Made by a program: the position numbers and the translations under genes. From the NCBI GenBank assembly GCA_016125385.1, contig WGLV01000005.1, forward strand, positions 1-64,000: a stretch of DNA of 64,000 nt, read 5' to 3'. Shown here in pieces: positions 26,513-37,092 of this stretch; position 1 is the stretch's first letter, and each line of letters begins with the position of its first letter. This DNA comes from a bacterium (GTDB lineage: Bacteria > Hinthialibacterota > Hinthialibacteria > Hinthialibacterales > Hinthialibacteraceae). Under the pieces are notes generated by a model, which had not been told where the DNA came from, did not search any database, and saw nothing but the letters and a program-made list of their open reading frames with translations.

Positions 26513-28400
26513 TGTCTCTTTCTTTCCTACCACAAAAGAACATCTCTCGGTGTGATCCGTCCCCTGATCCTTCATTGGTGAATATCATTGAGACGCCGTT
26601 GAAAAACGGAAAGAACATCGCTTCGGGTATTATTCCTTTTAACTGGTGCGTTCCTCTCCCCAATACCGGCAATCTTCCTATGGAATGATTGACCATATGA
26701 TCCGCTGCTTGCCGTACCGTACTATCCTCATACACGAATTTAACGGGCTTGATGGCGATATCTCCAATGGTTGCATCTGAACAACCATCGGCTCGCATCA
26801 AGTCTTTTCGGGTAATCATACCCGACAGAAATCCCTGTTGATTGATGATTGGGTAGCCCTGGTGTGAATAATCCCCGCTGTCGCCGGAAACCTTGTTTCT
26901 GACTGCTGTGAGGCTTTCCGTTGAATGGAAACTTTTGACATGCCTTGTGGCTGCGTCACGGACTAACACCTGGTCGAGCAGATCCGCGCTGTATTCTTCT
27001 GGAGCGCGAACGCCGCGCCGAGCGATTTTTTCCGTCATAATCGAAGTTTGCATGAGATAGGCCGATACGAGATAAGATGCGGCGCATCCGCCTAACAGAG
27101 GCAACAGGCCAAAGGGTTGTAATGTGGTTTCAAAAGCGAATACCACCGATGTCAACATCGCCCTTGATGCCCCGGCGAATATGGCGGCCATTCCGACTAA
27201 CGCGGCGATTCGAGGATCGATCCCGATCGCGGGGAAAAAATGCGCACCTGCGATTCCCATGAGCAATCCAACTCCACCGCCGATCGTAAACAGGGGAGCC
27301 AATGTGCCGCCGGAAGTTCCACTGCTTAATGATATTGACCACGAGATAAATTTGTACAAGCAGAGCGAGACCGCCGCCCAGAAGGGCAATTGAGCCGAGA
27401 GAATACTGCTGATGTTGTAATACCCCACCCCAAGCGTATCTGGTTCCAGTACGCCGATGACGCCGACGGCGGCTGAGCCGATCGCCGGCCACCACATCCA
27501 GTGAATCGGCGCCTTTTCAAATTGGTCCTCGATCCAGTAGACCGATCGGGTGACAAAAGTAGAGAAAACACCCATCACTCCACCCATGACGAGATAGGCG
27601 AACAAGGCGGTTAGCGAGGGTTGATGTAATTCCGTCATGGCGAAAACCGGCGCCGTGCCTTCTATCGACATCCTGATTCCGGCGGCGATGCAGGATGCGA
27701 GGGCGACAGGAATGATGGATTGCGGGCGGAATTCGAAGAGTAGCAATTCAATCGCGATCAACACGGCGGATACAGGACTCCCAAAAATGGCGGCCATCCC
27801 GGCGGCGGCCCCCGCCGCAAGCATGGTCTTTCGTTCGGAAGCCGTCATTTGGATGGATTGACCGACGACGGAGCCCAATGCGCTCCCTGTAGCGATGATC
27901 GGACCTTCCGCTCCAAACGGGCCTCCCGTACCGATTGCGATTGCGGATGAGATCGGCTTCAAAAACATCACTCGCATAGGGATTTTGCTGTCGTTGGTAA
28001 GTACTTGTTCCATTGCTTCGGGAATGCCATGCCCCCGTATCGCTTGCGATCCGTATCGGGCCATGAATCCCACCAGAACCGCGCCCAGGATGGGAATAGG
28101 AACTGAATACCATCCCAACCCGCCTATGGCGTCGGCGGGCGCCCGAAAAACAAATGAAAATTGGCCGAAATATGCCAGGTTCGTAATCACCGCGATCAGC
28201 TTGACTAAAAATTGAGCGACGAGCGCCGCCGCGGCGCCAAGCCCTATGGCGATGCCGCAGAGGAACAAAACGCGATGATTGATCAAAGCCGTTTGGCTGG
28301 GGATTTGCGTCGCTTCGATAATGAAGTCGAGAGCGGGTGAAAGCGTTAAGCCATTGGTTGTCTGCGATTTAGCCGGTTCTTTTTGAGTCATGTTTTCCAT
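26475..28400 (-). CDS. ClC-type chloride channel/transporter with CBS domains, 641 aa
   Basis: An inner-membrane chloride channel or Cl-/H+ exchanger with about ten to twelve hydrophobic segments. Selectivity motifs are GHGIP (residues 123-127; usual GSGIP), GAEGP (163-167; usual GREGP, with the gating Glu165 kept) and GTSGGTLAP later. Two C-terminal CBS domains follow (about 485-610; YPIINQQGFLSGMITRKDLM, GRLPVLG). The reading frame only ends inside the antisense of tRNA-Pro; the last residues, GATGFEPATT, are a known antisense-tRNA peptide. The functional protein may therefore owe its C-terminus to the tRNA. No terminator is visible. Confidence 0.9.
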   Translation of the reverse strand: MENMTQKEPAKSQTTNGLTLSPALDFIIEATQIPSQTALINHRVLFLCGIAIGLGAAAALVAQFLVKLIAVITNLAYFGQFSFVFRAPADAIGGLGWYSVPIPILGAVLVGFMARYGSQAIRGHGIPEAMEQVLTNDSKIPMRVMFLKPISSAIAIGTGGPFGAEGPIIATGSALGSVVGQSIQMTASERKTMLAAGAAAGMAAIFGSPVSAVLIAIELLLFEFRPQSIIPVALASCIAAGIRMSIEGTAPVFAMTELHQPSLTALFAYLVMGGVMGVFSTFVTRSVYWIEDQFEKAPIHWMWWPAIGSAAVGVIGVLEPDTLGVGYYNISSILSAQLPFWAAVSLCLYKFISWSISLSSGTSGGTLAPLFTIGGGVGLLMGIAGAHFFPAIGIDPRIAALVGMAAIFAGASRAMLTSVVFAFETTLQPFGLLPLLGGCAASYLVSAYLMQTSIMTEKIARRGVRAPEEYSADLLDQVLVRDAATRHVKSFHSTESLTAVRNKVSGDSGDYSHQGYPIINQQGFLSGMITRKDLMRADGCSDATIGDIAIKPVKFVYEDSTVRQAADHMVNHSIGRLPVLGRGTHQLKGIIPEAMFFPFFNGVSMIFTNEGSGDGSHREMFFCGRKERDMVGATGFEPATT

Positions 28401-28582
28401 TCGTTCTGAGATTGATGAACATCATGGGGCCATCAGGGATAATTAAAAGTATATATTACATGCAAGTATTTTGGAACTTTTGAGAACCGATAAAATCCGC
28501 GAGAAGAAGCTTCCCCATCTAGCCATAGCCCGGCCTGTTCTTTACCATCGATCGTCACTTTTTTTGTCGAGGAGATCAGGGG

Positions 28583-31021
28583 ATGAGTCATGTGGCTCGT
28601 TTATTCGTCCTGCTGGCGATTTGTGTATTATCTCTTCACGTTTTTTCAGCCGAACCGATCGAATTCAGCGGCTTGTATCCCCGCCTCGCCATGTATAACC
28701 AGGAAGGCGAGTGCGGAACCGGCGCCGTTGTCCCGTGGGCTGACCGTCTCTGGGTGATTTCCTACGGTCCTCACCTCCCCTTCGGCTCATCCGATAAGTT
28801 GTATGAGATCGATTCAGAACTGAATCGCGCCATCCGCCCCGAAAGCATCGGGGGAACTCATGCCAACCGAATGATCCACCGTGAATCGAATCAGCTGTTC
28901 ATTGGCCCTTATGTCATTGACGCCAATCGCAACATCCGTTCGATCGATTCCAGAGTCATGCCCGGCCGCCTGACGGGAAACGCGCGTCATCTCGTCGACC
29001 CGGCGCATAAAATTTATTTCGCCAGCATGGAAGAAGGATTTTACGAAGTTGACGTCGACACCCTTGCCGTCAAAACCATCAACCTCGACGGCAACGCGAT
29101 GAAACCCGCCGATATCTCCGGCCCGCTTCTACCCGGTTACCACGGCAAAGGGCTGTACTCCGCGCAGGGGCGTCTCGTCTATGCCAACAACGGCGAAAAT
29201 TCCGCCGAAGCCCGGCGCGGTTTCGACGCCGTATCTGGTTGTCTGGCTGAGTGGGATGGCGCCGATTGGAATGTGGTCCGCCGCAATCAGTTCACGGAAG
29301 TAACCGGTCCCGGTGGAATCCTGGGCAATGAAAAAGAATCCGATCCGCTATGGTCCATCGGCTGGGATGACCGCTCACTGATCCTGATGCTGCTTGATGG
29401 CGGCTGCTGGAGCGAATTTCGCCTCCCCAAGGCGGCGCACACCTATGACGGCGCCCATGGCTGGAACACCGAATGGCCCCGCATTCGCGAAATTCAACCC
29501 GGTTTCACTCTGATGACCATGCACGGCATGTTCTGGCGCTTTCCCAAAACCTTCTCCGCGCATAACTCCGCGGGTATCGAACCGCTTTCGTCTTATCTGA
29601 AGGTGATCGGCGATTTCTGCGGTTGGCGTGGTAATGTGGTTTTCGGCTGTGATGACGCCGCCAAGTCCGAGTTTCTCACCGCCGATGTCTTTAACGCGCC
29701 GGTCTCGTTCGTCGGGCAATCCAACTCCAACCTCTGGTTCGTCGATCCCGCACGCCTCGATGATCTCGGCCCGGTGATAGGACGCGGCGGACCGTGGAAA
29801 AGTGATCCCGTCCGCGCTGGCGAATACTCCACGCCCTTCCTGTTCAATGGATTCGATCGCCGTATGGTTCACCTGCAGCATGACGCCGGACGCCCCGTCG
29901 AGTTTACTTTTGAGATTGACGCGGAGGGAACCGGAGACTGGAAGCCGCTGCAATCCGTGACGGTTCCCGCGTCCGGTTACGCGTACCGCATTTTCGACCC
30001 AGACATCCATGCGCAATGGATCCGCGTCAAAACCGATTTCGATTGTCCCCACGCCACCGCGTGGTTTCAATACGCGAATCGAGACCCGCGTCCCGTCGAA
30101 TCCGATCCCCTCTTCAAAGGACTTGCGCGGTTCGGTGAAAAGTATTCTTGGGGGCTGATCCGCCCGCGCGGCGACGACTTGGGGACGCTTCATTTCTCCG
30201 CCAGCCGCCTCGCGCCGGATGGCTCAGTTGAAAAACTGGGCTATTACGAAATCGGTCCCGATATGTCGCTTCATCCCGTCGATGATCCGGAGGCTGACGC
30301 ATGGATGAACAAAACTCTCCCTCTCGGCGAGCCGTTGTTCACCAGCGATGACGCCTCGGTGCTGGTGATTGACGCGCGCGGCGCCCGTTATCGCCTGCCA
30401 TTCGGCGATGAATCCTTGCGTGAGGCTCAGCCCGGCGGCTGGCCGCGCACCCTGCGTGAAGCCGTCACCGAGCGCAGCCTGTTTCAATGTCAGGGAAACT
30501 GGTTCGAACTCCCGCGCCAGAACGCCGGCGGCTTCATCAAAATCCGTCCCATCGCCTCGGCTGATTTTGCAGTGATGGATTTCTGTTCGTGGCGTGGGAT
30601 GCTGGTGCTATCCGGCGTCAAGGATGAAAACGCGGCGAATCCTCACATCGTGCGATCCAGCGATGGACGTTGCGCGTTATGGTTCGGCGTGATTGATGAT
30701 TTGTGGAAGTTGGGCAAACCGCGCGGCGCCGGCGCCGTGTGGAGAAACCAGACCGTCGCCGCGGGTGAGACCTCCGATCCGTATCTGATGACCGGCTATG
30801 ACCGGAAACAGGTTCGGATGGAAAATCATTCCGGGAACAAAGCCGAAATCCGTATTGAAGTCGATTACACCGGCGATGGCCGATGGGCGCCGTATGAGAC
30901 GTTTGCGTTCAATCCGGGCGAGTCGTTGGACCGCCAGTTCCCCGAAGGCTTCAACGCCTATTGGGTCCGCGCCGTCTCCATTCATCCAGCCGCTCTCACA
31001 TGCGAGTTTGTTTATGAATGA
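28583..31021 (+). CDS. Large secreted protein of unknown function, 812 aa
   Basis: The N-terminus is a signal peptide (MSHVARLFVLLAICVLSLHVFSA). The mature part shows repeated beta-rich motifs with Trp, Gly and Asp, for example VPWADRLWVISYGPHLPFG, YEIDSELNRAIRPESIGG, YEVDVDTLAVKTINLDGN and WSIGWDDRSLILML, which suggest a beta-propeller. Two similar segments, FLFNGFDRRMVHLQHDAG near residue 425 and YLMTGYDRKQVRMENHSG near 735, are followed by VEFTFEIDAEGTGDWKPL and AEIRIEVDYTGDGRWAPY. The protein therefore contains an internal duplication. I cannot assign an enzyme family. A GGAG ribosome site precedes the ATG. Confidence 0.75.
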   Translation: MSHVARLFVLLAICVLSLHVFSAEPIEFSGLYPRLAMYNQEGECGTGAVVPWADRLWVISYGPHLPFGSSDKLYEIDSELNRAIRPESIGGTHANRMIHRESNQLFIGPYVIDANRNIRSIDSRVMPGRLTGNARHLVDPAHKIYFASMEEGFYEVDVDTLAVKTINLDGNAMKPADISGPLLPGYHGKGLYSAQGRLVYANNGENSAEARRGFDAVSGCLAEWDGADWNVVRRNQFTEVTGPGGILGNEKESDPLWSIGWDDRSLILMLLDGGCWSEFRLPKAAHTYDGAHGWNTEWPRIREIQPGFTLMTMHGMFWRFPKTFSAHNSAGIEPLSSYLKVIGDFCGWRGNVVFGCDDAAKSEFLTADVFNAPVSFVGQSNSNLWFVDPARLDDLGPVIGRGGPWKSDPVRAGEYSTPFLFNGFDRRMVHLQHDAGRPVEFTFEIDAEGTGDWKPLQSVTVPASGYAYRIFDPDIHAQWIRVKTDFDCPHATAWFQYANRDPRPVESDPLFKGLARFGEKYSWGLIRPRGDDLGTLHFSASRLAPDGSVEKLGYYEIGPDMSLHPVDDPEADAWMNKTLPLGEPLFTSDDASVLVIDARGARYRLPFGDESLREAQPGGWPRTLREAVTERSLFQCQGNWFELPRQNAGGFIKIRPIASADFAVMDFCSWRGMLVLSGVKDENAANPHIVRSSDGRCALWFGVIDDLWKLGKPRGAGAVWRNQTVAAGETSDPYLMTGYDRKQVRMENHSGNKAEIRIEVDYTGDGRWAPYETFAFNPGESLDRQFPEGFNAYWVRAVSIHPAALTCEFVYE

Positions 31022-31070
31022 ATGATAGGTGTTGAAACAACCCCTCTGCAACGAAAACTGGCTAGGATTT

Positions 31071-31493
31071 TTACATGAATTTCAGTTTCAGATCGATCAG
31101 CGTTTCGGCGAATTGGAGGTCATTCTTATTCTTGAACGTTACGGTCAGACCGCGAATTTTGTTGTAGTATTTCCCTGTGCGAAACTGTTCTTTCAGTTCC
31201 TCTGAAATTGAACTTTCCAGAATGGCGGATTCGGCCTTGTCCGTAAAATAAAAGGTCGTTCTGAATGCTTTGGAGATCACGCTGAGCCAGAAAACCGTTT
31301 TTGATTTTCGGGTGACTTTCATCAACCAGCTTTTCCCGTCTTTATAATATTTCCATTCTTCGCTCAGATCGGGATGATGTTCATGAAGGGATTGAAACAT
31401 GGCCTTCCACAGCGTCTTCGAACGGCCAAGATGAGAAAAAAGAATTTCTTCCGACGGAAATTCATCCTGATTGGTTAAAACGGGCGTTTCCAT
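31071..31493 (-). CDS. DUF3788-domain protein, 140 aa
   Basis: A small cytoplasmic protein of the DUF3788 family, with EWKYYKDGKSWLMKVTRKSKTVFWLSV (in two halves around the Lys-rich turn) and FRTTFYFTDKAESAIL. Function is unknown. Length and motifs match the family. A GGAG ribosome site lies ten bases before the ATG. It faces the 812-aa gene convergently with a 50-bp gap. Confidence 0.8.
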   Translation of the reverse strand: METPVLTNQDEFPSEEILFSHLGRSKTLWKAMFQSLHEHHPDLSEEWKYYKDGKSWLMKVTRKSKTVFWLSVISKAFRTTFYFTDKAESAILESSISEELKEQFRTGKYYNKIRGLTVTFKNKNDLQFAETLIDLKLKFM

Positions 31494-31585
31494 CTGCGTT
31501 TCTCCATGCTGAGTTTAAACCCCGCCGCGAAACGCCTGATGAGAGACCATTTCGATCCAAAAGTCAACAGAAAATAGAATAATCG

Positions 31586-32827
31586 TTATCGGATTTCCCG
31601 ATCCATTTGCTTCGCTTCCAGCCCATACCGCTCCATTGAGTATTCGTGTTTTACCCGCCGTTTACGAGACTCCGCCCCTGCGTGTTCACGCAGGCGCATG
31701 TCGAAGGCGTCCGTGTAATTCAATCCGAAATGCTGGTAAATCCACTGAACCAGCTCAACCGGAGCGTGAATCAGATCGTCATATTCCACATCCAGTATTT
31801 GTCCGTTTCCTGCTCCTGATTTCGCTTTCATTCCCGCTTCAAATTCATGGCGCCGATGCTCCATACACAGCCGCCCGATTCGATGGAGGTCGATCTCGTC
31901 CGACACGATGCGCCGCGCCGTCTCGCTCAGGCTGCACAGCGAAGGCGCCGCCTGCGCCGCGTCGCGATGCGTCCAGATCACCGGGGCTTCGGGATATTCG
32001 TTCAGCAACGCCTCCAGACAGAACAGGTGCCTCGGCGCCTTCAACACGAAACGCTCGAACTCCCATCCCCGGGCGTAATGCTTGAGCATTGCGTGATGAA
32101 AGCGGTACGACGGCGCCGGATCGTGCTTCAGGTAATATGCGATGTATTGTGGAACGTCGAAGACCGGGTGATGAATGCTGTCGAGAAACAGGTGATCGAA
32201 AATAAAACAACACTCCTCCGCGCTTTCCGCCCGCAGAGGATGAATCCGCGCCAGTTTGGGGGCCAGCACGTCGATTCCCTTCGTGAAATACCTCGCTTTT
32301 CGTATTCGGGGATCATTGGCGTAAGTCATGGGCTTTGGAGCCGGTGAGGGAAACAGTAGCTCCCAGTATCGCAACGCCCGGTTCTCCGGGTCAAGTGAAA
32401 GCAGCGTATGCAGGTAAGTCGTCCCCGTTCGAGGCAGGCCGATAACGAACAGCGGCGGTGTGATCTCTGTTTGCTGAATCGCGGGATTCCGTTTCCATTC
32501 TTCGGCAAGCAGGAGCAAGTTTCGCAACAGGCGTGAAAAATGGTGAGATAGGGTGAATCGCCCCTGATGGCTTAGTTTTGCTTCCCGTTCCAGAGATTCC
32601 AGCAGAATATAAAACGGCTCCTCGAACGGCGCCCCGCCCCAGTCGCTCAAACCGGTGCTCGCCATCGCGTCATCCATCAGCCGCTTAGCGTCGAGCCCGC
32701 CTCGATGCCGGTTGATGCAATAAAAAAACGATTCCCGTAACGTCATTCTCATTCGACTCATCGCTCGGCTGGATTCGGCCCAAAATCCCGTGGATTTGAT
32801 TTCAAACCATTGAATAACAAAAACCAT
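31586..32827 (-). CDS. Sulfotransferase family protein, 413 aa
   Basis: The 5'-phosphosulfate-binding P-loop-like motif is [19 protein letters not shown] near residue 130. A 3'-phosphate-binding-like region [20 protein letters not shown] follows at about 280, and a C-terminal block [18 protein letters not shown] matches the Sulfotransfer_3 family (PF13469). It would transfer sulfate from PAPS to a carbohydrate or lipid. The start is uncertain: an internal Met at about residue 23 would also fit. It is divergent from the rhamnose isomerase gene with almost no intergenic space if 32827 is used, so the internal start is quite possible. Confidence 0.85.
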   Translation of the reverse strand: MVFVIQWFEIKSTGFWAESSRAMSRMRMTLRESFFYCINRHRGGLDAKRLMDDAMASTGLSDWGGAPFEEPFYILLESLEREAKLSHQGRFTLSHHFSRLLRNLLLLAEEWKRNPAIQQTEITPPLFVIGLPRTGTTYLHTLLSLDPENRALRYWELLFPSPAPKPMTYANDPRIRKARYFTKGIDVLAPKLARIHPLRAESAEECCFIFDHLFLDSIHHPVFDVPQYIAYYLKHDPAPSYRFHHAMLKHYARGWEFERFVLKAPRHLFCLEALLNEYPEAPVIWTHRDAAQAAPSLCSLSETARRIVSDEIDLHRIGRLCMEHRRHEFEAGMKAKSGAGNGQILDVEYDDLIHAPVELVQWIYQHFGLNYTDAFDMRLREHAGAESRKRRVKHEYSMERYGLEAKQMDREIR

Positions 32828-32873
32828 TTATGAGAAGATGAACTATCGCAAATTGATGAATCGGGGAACGCAC

Positions 32874-34142
32874 ATGAATCAATCCACGTCCAACGTCAAA
32901 TCCCGTTACGCCCTCGCGTGTGAGCAATTCGCCGAGTGGGGCGTCGATGTTTCCGCCGCCTTAAAACGCCTTGGCTCCGTGCCCATCTCTCTGCATTGTT
33001 GGCAGGGAGACGACGTCGGCGGCTTTGAAAACGCGGGAGAAGAAATCGGCGGCGGCCTCGCCGTCACCGGCAATTATCCCGGCAAGGCGCGTACGCCGGA
33101 TGAGTTGCGGCGCGACGCCGAAAAAGCCCTTTCGCTTATCCCCGGCCGTCACCGCTTTAATCTCCACGCCAGTTACGCCGAAACCGGCGGCGTCAAAATC
33201 GACCGCGACCAGATCGAACCCTCTCATTTTCAGGGCTGGATCGATTGGGCCAAAGCGAATGGACTTGGCCTCGATTTTAATCCGACTTATTTCGCCCATC
33301 CCAAGGCTGAAGATGGTTTTACGCTCGCTCACGCCGACGAGGGCGTCCGCGGCTTCTGGATCGAACACGGCGTTCGGTGTCGCCGCATCGGCGCCGCGAT
33401 GGGCAAAGCGCTTGGCGCGCCCTGCGTCACCAATGTGTGGATCCCCGATGGCATGAAAGACACGCCCGCCGACCGTAAAGGCCCGCGTGAACGCCTCAGC
33501 AATTCGCTCGACGCGATCTTCGCCGAACCGCTCGACCCCGCCCACAATCTCGACGCGGTCGAGTCAAAACTCTTCGGCATCGGTTCCGAAAGTTACGTGG
33601 TCGGCTCCCATGAGTTTTATCTGGGCTACGCCATCAAAAACAAAAAGGTCCTCACGCTCGACACCGGCCATTTTCATCCCACCGAAACCGTCTCCGACAA
33701 AATCAGCGCGGTCATGCCGTGGATCGGCGACCTGCTGCTTCACGTCAGCCGCGGCATTCGCTGGGACAGCGATCACGTTGTCATCCTCGGCGATGAACTT
33801 CAGGCGCTCGCTCGTGAACTGGTGCGCGGCGAGTATCTGAGCCGGACCCACGTCGGGCTCGATTTCTTCGACGCCTCCATCAACCGCGTCGCCGCCTGGG
33901 TGATCGGGACGCGCGCCATGATCAAGGCGTTGCTCACCGCCATGCTCGAGCCCGCCGGCGATCTCCGCCAAAGCGAGTCTCAAGGCGATTTCACCACCCG
34001 CCTCGCCCTGATGGAAGAAGCCAAATCGCTGCCCTATGGCGCCGTGTGGGATTACTACTGCGAGACATCCGGCGTCCCGGCGGGCCGCGCATGGCTTGGC
34101 GAAGTCAAGCAATATGAAAAAGACGTCTTGTCAAAACGCTGA
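32874..34142 (+). CDS. rhaA: L-rhamnose isomerase, 422 aa
   Basis: Catalyses L-rhamnose to L-rhamnulose, the first step of rhamnose use in the cytoplasm. [18 protein letters not shown] near residue 37, [27 protein letters not shown] and the metal-binding [18 protein letters not shown] around residue 266 are family hallmarks. The length equals that of E. coli RhaA. The ATG at 32874 follows a GGGGA sequence; an upstream ATG at 32838 is less well placed. It is followed 57 bases later by rhamnulokinase. No rhamnulose-1-phosphate aldolase or RhaS-like regulator is in the window. Confidence 0.95.
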   Translation: MNQSTSNVKSRYALACEQFAEWGVDVSAALKRLGSVPISLHCWQGDDVGGFENAGEEIGGGLAVTGNYPGKARTPDELRRDAEKALSLIPGRHRFNLHASYAETGGVKIDRDQIEPSHFQGWIDWAKANGLGLDFNPTYFAHPKAEDGFTLAHADEGVRGFWIEHGVRCRRIGAAMGKALGAPCVTNVWIPDGMKDTPADRKGPRERLSNSLDAIFAEPLDPAHNLDAVESKLFGIGSESYVVGSHEFYLGYAIKNKKVLTLDTGHFHPTETVSDKISAVMPWIGDLLLHVSRGIRWDSDHVVILGDELQALARELVRGEYLSRTHVGLDFFDASINRVAAWVIGTRAMIKALLTAMLEPAGDLRQSESQGDFTTRLALMEEAKSLPYGAVWDYYCETSGVPAGRAWLGEVKQYEKDVLSKR

Positions 34143-34199
34143 AAGTTGATTCTGTATTAATTGACACCGCGAACCTTTGGGGAAGGAGTTTGTTATCCC

Positions 34200-35684
34200 A
34201 TGCCGAAGCAATGTTTTCTTGGAGTCGATCTCGGGGCGGAAAGCGGCCGCGTTATGGCGGGGTTGTTCGATGGAGAACGCGTTGAACTGCATGAGCTGCA
34301 TCGATTCGCCAATGGTCCCGCCATGTGGGATGGAACCCTGCGCTGGGATATCCTGCGGCTGTGGTATGAAATAAAAACCGGCCTGACCGCCGCCGCCGAT
34401 CGATTCGGCGACTCCGTCATATCGGTGGGAGTCGACACGTGGGGCGTTGATTTTGTCCTCCTTTCGAAACAGAACGAATTGCTCGGCCTGCCCTATCATT
34501 ACCGCGACGCGCGCACCCAGGGCATGATGGATGAAGCCTTTACGCGGGTGCCCCGCGATGAGGTCTTCGCCAACAGCGGCATCCAGTTCATGGAACTGAA
34601 CACCCTGTATCAGCTGCTCGCCTTCAAGAAGAAAAACCCGGAGCTGCTCGACGCCGCCCACCGTTTTCTGCTGATGCCCGATTATCTTCACTGGCGCTTG
34701 TCTGGCGCTCAGGTCGATGAATTCACCATCGCCACAACCACCCAGTTCTACCATCCGGCGAATCATGACTGGTCGCATGAAATGCTCAACCGTTTTGGAA
34801 TTCCCGGCGCGATCTTCCCTGAAGTTGTTCGCCCCGGAATGCGTGTGGGAGGTCTGCTCAATGAAGTCGCACGCGAAACCGGGCTGAAAAACGCGGGCGT
34901 GGTCGTTCCCGCCGCCCATGACACCGGTTCCGCCGTCGCGGCGGTTCCCACGCAGAATACGGGAACACCCAATTGGGCGTATATCAGTTCAGGAACCTGG
35001 TCGCTGGTCGGCGCCGAGGTGCAAAACGCCATCGTGAATCAGACCGCGCTCGACCTCAATTTCACCAACGAAGGCGGCGTCGATGGAACCTACCGCCTGC
35101 TGAAAAACATCATGGGTCTGTGGCTGGTTCAGCAGTGCAAACGATCTTTTGAGCGTGCGGGGAACTCGCTCGATTACGCCCAACTGACCCAACTCGCCGC
35201 CGAAGCGCCCGCGTTCCGCTCGCTGGTGAACCCCGACGACGCCCGCTTTTTGAATCCGCCCGATATGCCCGAAGCCATCCGCGCGGTTTGCCGCGAAACT
35301 GGACAGCCCGAGCCGCAAGACGAAGGTCAGCTGGTGCGATGCGCGCTGGAGAGCCTGGCGTTGCGCTATGACGCCGTCATCCGCTCGGTCGAAACGCTCA
35401 CCGGCGTACCCATTGAGGTGATTCACATCGTCGGCGGCGGAACCCAGAACCGCCTGCTCAACCAGTTCACCGCCGACGCCTGCGGAAAGCCGGTGTATAC
35501 CGGCCCCGTCGAGGCGACCGTCCTTGGCAACGTGCTCGTCCAGGCCCGCGCGTCGGGAAGCATCGGCTCCCTCGCCGACATCCGCTCGGTTGTCCGCGCC
35601 TCGTGCGAAATGGATTCTTACGAGCCTTCCAACGCGGATGCGTGGCATGAGGCGAAAGCACGATTCGCAAAACTGGCTGGATGA
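34200..35684 (+). CDS. rhaB: Rhamnulokinase, FGGY family, 494 aa
   Basis: Phosphorylates L-rhamnulose at O1 with ATP. The N-terminal FGGY ATPase fold starts LGVDLGAESGRVMAGLFDG, with GTLRWDILRLWYEI, GVDTWGVDFVLLS and, in the C-terminal half, AYISSGTWSLVGAE and IEVIHIVGGGTQNRLLNQ. The tail has ETLTGVPIEV and PVEATVLGN, typical of the RhaB branch. The ATG at 34200 has GGAAGGAG upstream; a TTG-started extension to 34161 is unlikely. It forms an operon with rhaA. After it, an AT-rich unannotated stretch of about 290 bases precedes the hydrolase gene. Confidence 0.95.
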   Translation: MPKQCFLGVDLGAESGRVMAGLFDGERVELHELHRFANGPAMWDGTLRWDILRLWYEIKTGLTAAADRFGDSVISVGVDTWGVDFVLLSKQNELLGLPYHYRDARTQGMMDEAFTRVPRDEVFANSGIQFMELNTLYQLLAFKKKNPELLDAAHRFLLMPDYLHWRLSGAQVDEFTIATTTQFYHPANHDWSHEMLNRFGIPGAIFPEVVRPGMRVGGLLNEVARETGLKNAGVVVPAAHDTGSAVAAVPTQNTGTPNWAYISSGTWSLVGAEVQNAIVNQTALDLNFTNEGGVDGTYRLLKNIMGLWLVQQCKRSFERAGNSLDYAQLTQLAAEAPAFRSLVNPDDARFLNPPDMPEAIRAVCRETGQPEPQDEGQLVRCALESLALRYDAVIRSVETLTGVPIEVIHIVGGGTQNRLLNQFTADACGKPVYTGPVEATVLGNVLVQARASGSIGSLADIRSVVRASCEMDSYEPSNADAWHEAKARFAKLAG

Positions 35685-35976
35685 TATATACGCCTGATTC
35701 CGGTTTGAGTGTGTAAACCGTGTGATTTAGTTTGACTTGATTGCATTATGCGGTCGAAGACAGAACACTAGGCCTTGAGGTGTGAATAGATGTGCCTACC
35801 GGTAATCTTCGAGAGTATGTGTCGTGGAGAATACTGATCAATTCCTTTAGGAGTTTTTATTGGAGCGTAGCACGGGCGAAGCCATAAAACTTCAGCTTTA
35901 GCCATGGATAACTATCATGCGGTTTTTTTGTGAAAAAATAGGAAAATTTCAAAAAACAAATGGGAAATACCGGCTC

Positions 35977-37092
35977 ATGTTTAAATTATCGTTCAGAATA
36001 CTAATATTATTTTTACATGGTTTATTTTTCCAGGTTACATCCTCCTCCGCTCGACCGCAGGATCCGGTACCGCCTTTCCCGTATCACATTGAAGAAGTCA
36101 CATTCTATAACGAAGTGGACAGCATCCATCTTGCAGGGACGCTTACCTACCCGGACACGAATGGACCATTCACAGCAGCGATTTTGATTAGCGGTTCCGG
36201 TCAGCAGGATCGTGACGAAACGATAGCTGGTCATAAGCCATTTTGGATTATCGCCGATTGTTTAACCCGCCGTGGAATCGCCGTGCTCCGATATGATGAC
36301 CGGGGAGTTTATGGATCGGAAGGTGATCCCACAAATGATACTAGCGAAGATTTTTCTCGCGATGTCATTGCGGCTGTCGAATATCTAAATACACGTCATG
36401 AGATTGATCCTGGCAAGATAGGATTGATCGGCCATAGCGAAGGGGGATTGATCGCCCCTATGGTGGCGAATCAGTGGAACGATATTGCCTTTATTGTCAT
36501 GATGGCTGGACCGGGCTTACCGGGAGATGAAATACTTATTCTCCAGGGTGAACTCTTGGAGCGAGCGTCCGGTGTTCCGGAAACGGTGATTCAGCAGACC
36601 AAAAAACTTCGCCAAGGTATTTATAACATTGCGAAAACAGAATCCAATGATTCGGTCGCTTTCAGCAAAATAAAAACCTTCATCCGAAATTTCTATCCCG
36701 GAATAACAGAAACTCAAGTGAATGCGATAGCCAACGAGTTCTCAGTCGTATTGATGCCGTGGTTTCGATTCTATTTAGCCTATGATCCACGCCCTGCGCT
36801 TCAATCAATCCATTGCCCGGTCTTGGCAATAAACGGCGGCAAGGATTTGCAAGTTCCCGCAAAAGAAAACCTAAGCGAAATCGAAAAAGCACTTACCAGT
36901 GGGGGCAACACAGATTTCACCGTACATGAGTTCTCCAACCTCAATCATCTCTTTCAAAATGCCGTTACCGGCTCAGTAACCGAATATGAACAGATTGATG
37001 AAACAATAGAGCCAGCAATATTGGATATGATGGGAAATTGGATAGTTCAACAAATGTTTGATACCTCAACTAACCGGTGGTATCTCTATTAG
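35977..37092 (+). CDS. Secreted alpha/beta hydrolase, AT-rich, 371 aa
   Basis: A hydrolase of the alpha/beta fold. The nucleophile elbow is GLIGHSEGGLIAP, with the Ser in G-H-S-E-G-G, and RYDDRGVYGSEGDPTND lies before it. Late Asp/His candidates are NGGKDLQVP and FSNLNHLFQ. An early beta strand (YNEVDSIHLAGTLTYP) is typical of dipeptidyl-peptidase/acyl-esterase-like members. MFKLSFRILILFLHGLFF at the ATG 35977 looks like a signal peptide; a frame extension to 35917 is possible. The gene is much more AT-rich than rhaB or the next gene, which points to recent transfer, perhaps from a Bacteroidota-like donor. Confidence 0.85.
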   Translation: MFKLSFRILILFLHGLFFQVTSSSARPQDPVPPFPYHIEEVTFYNEVDSIHLAGTLTYPDTNGPFTAAILISGSGQQDRDETIAGHKPFWIIADCLTRRGIAVLRYDDRGVYGSEGDPTNDTSEDFSRDVIAAVEYLNTRHEIDPGKIGLIGHSEGGLIAPMVANQWNDIAFIVMMAGPGLPGDEILILQGELLERASGVPETVIQQTKKLRQGIYNIAKTESNDSVAFSKIKTFIRNFYPGITETQVNAIANEFSVVLMPWFRFYLAYDPRPALQSIHCPVLAINGGKDLQVPAKENLSEIEKALTSGGNTDFTVHEFSNLNHLFQNAVTGSVTEYEQIDETIEPAILDMMGNWIVQQMFDTSTNRWYLY

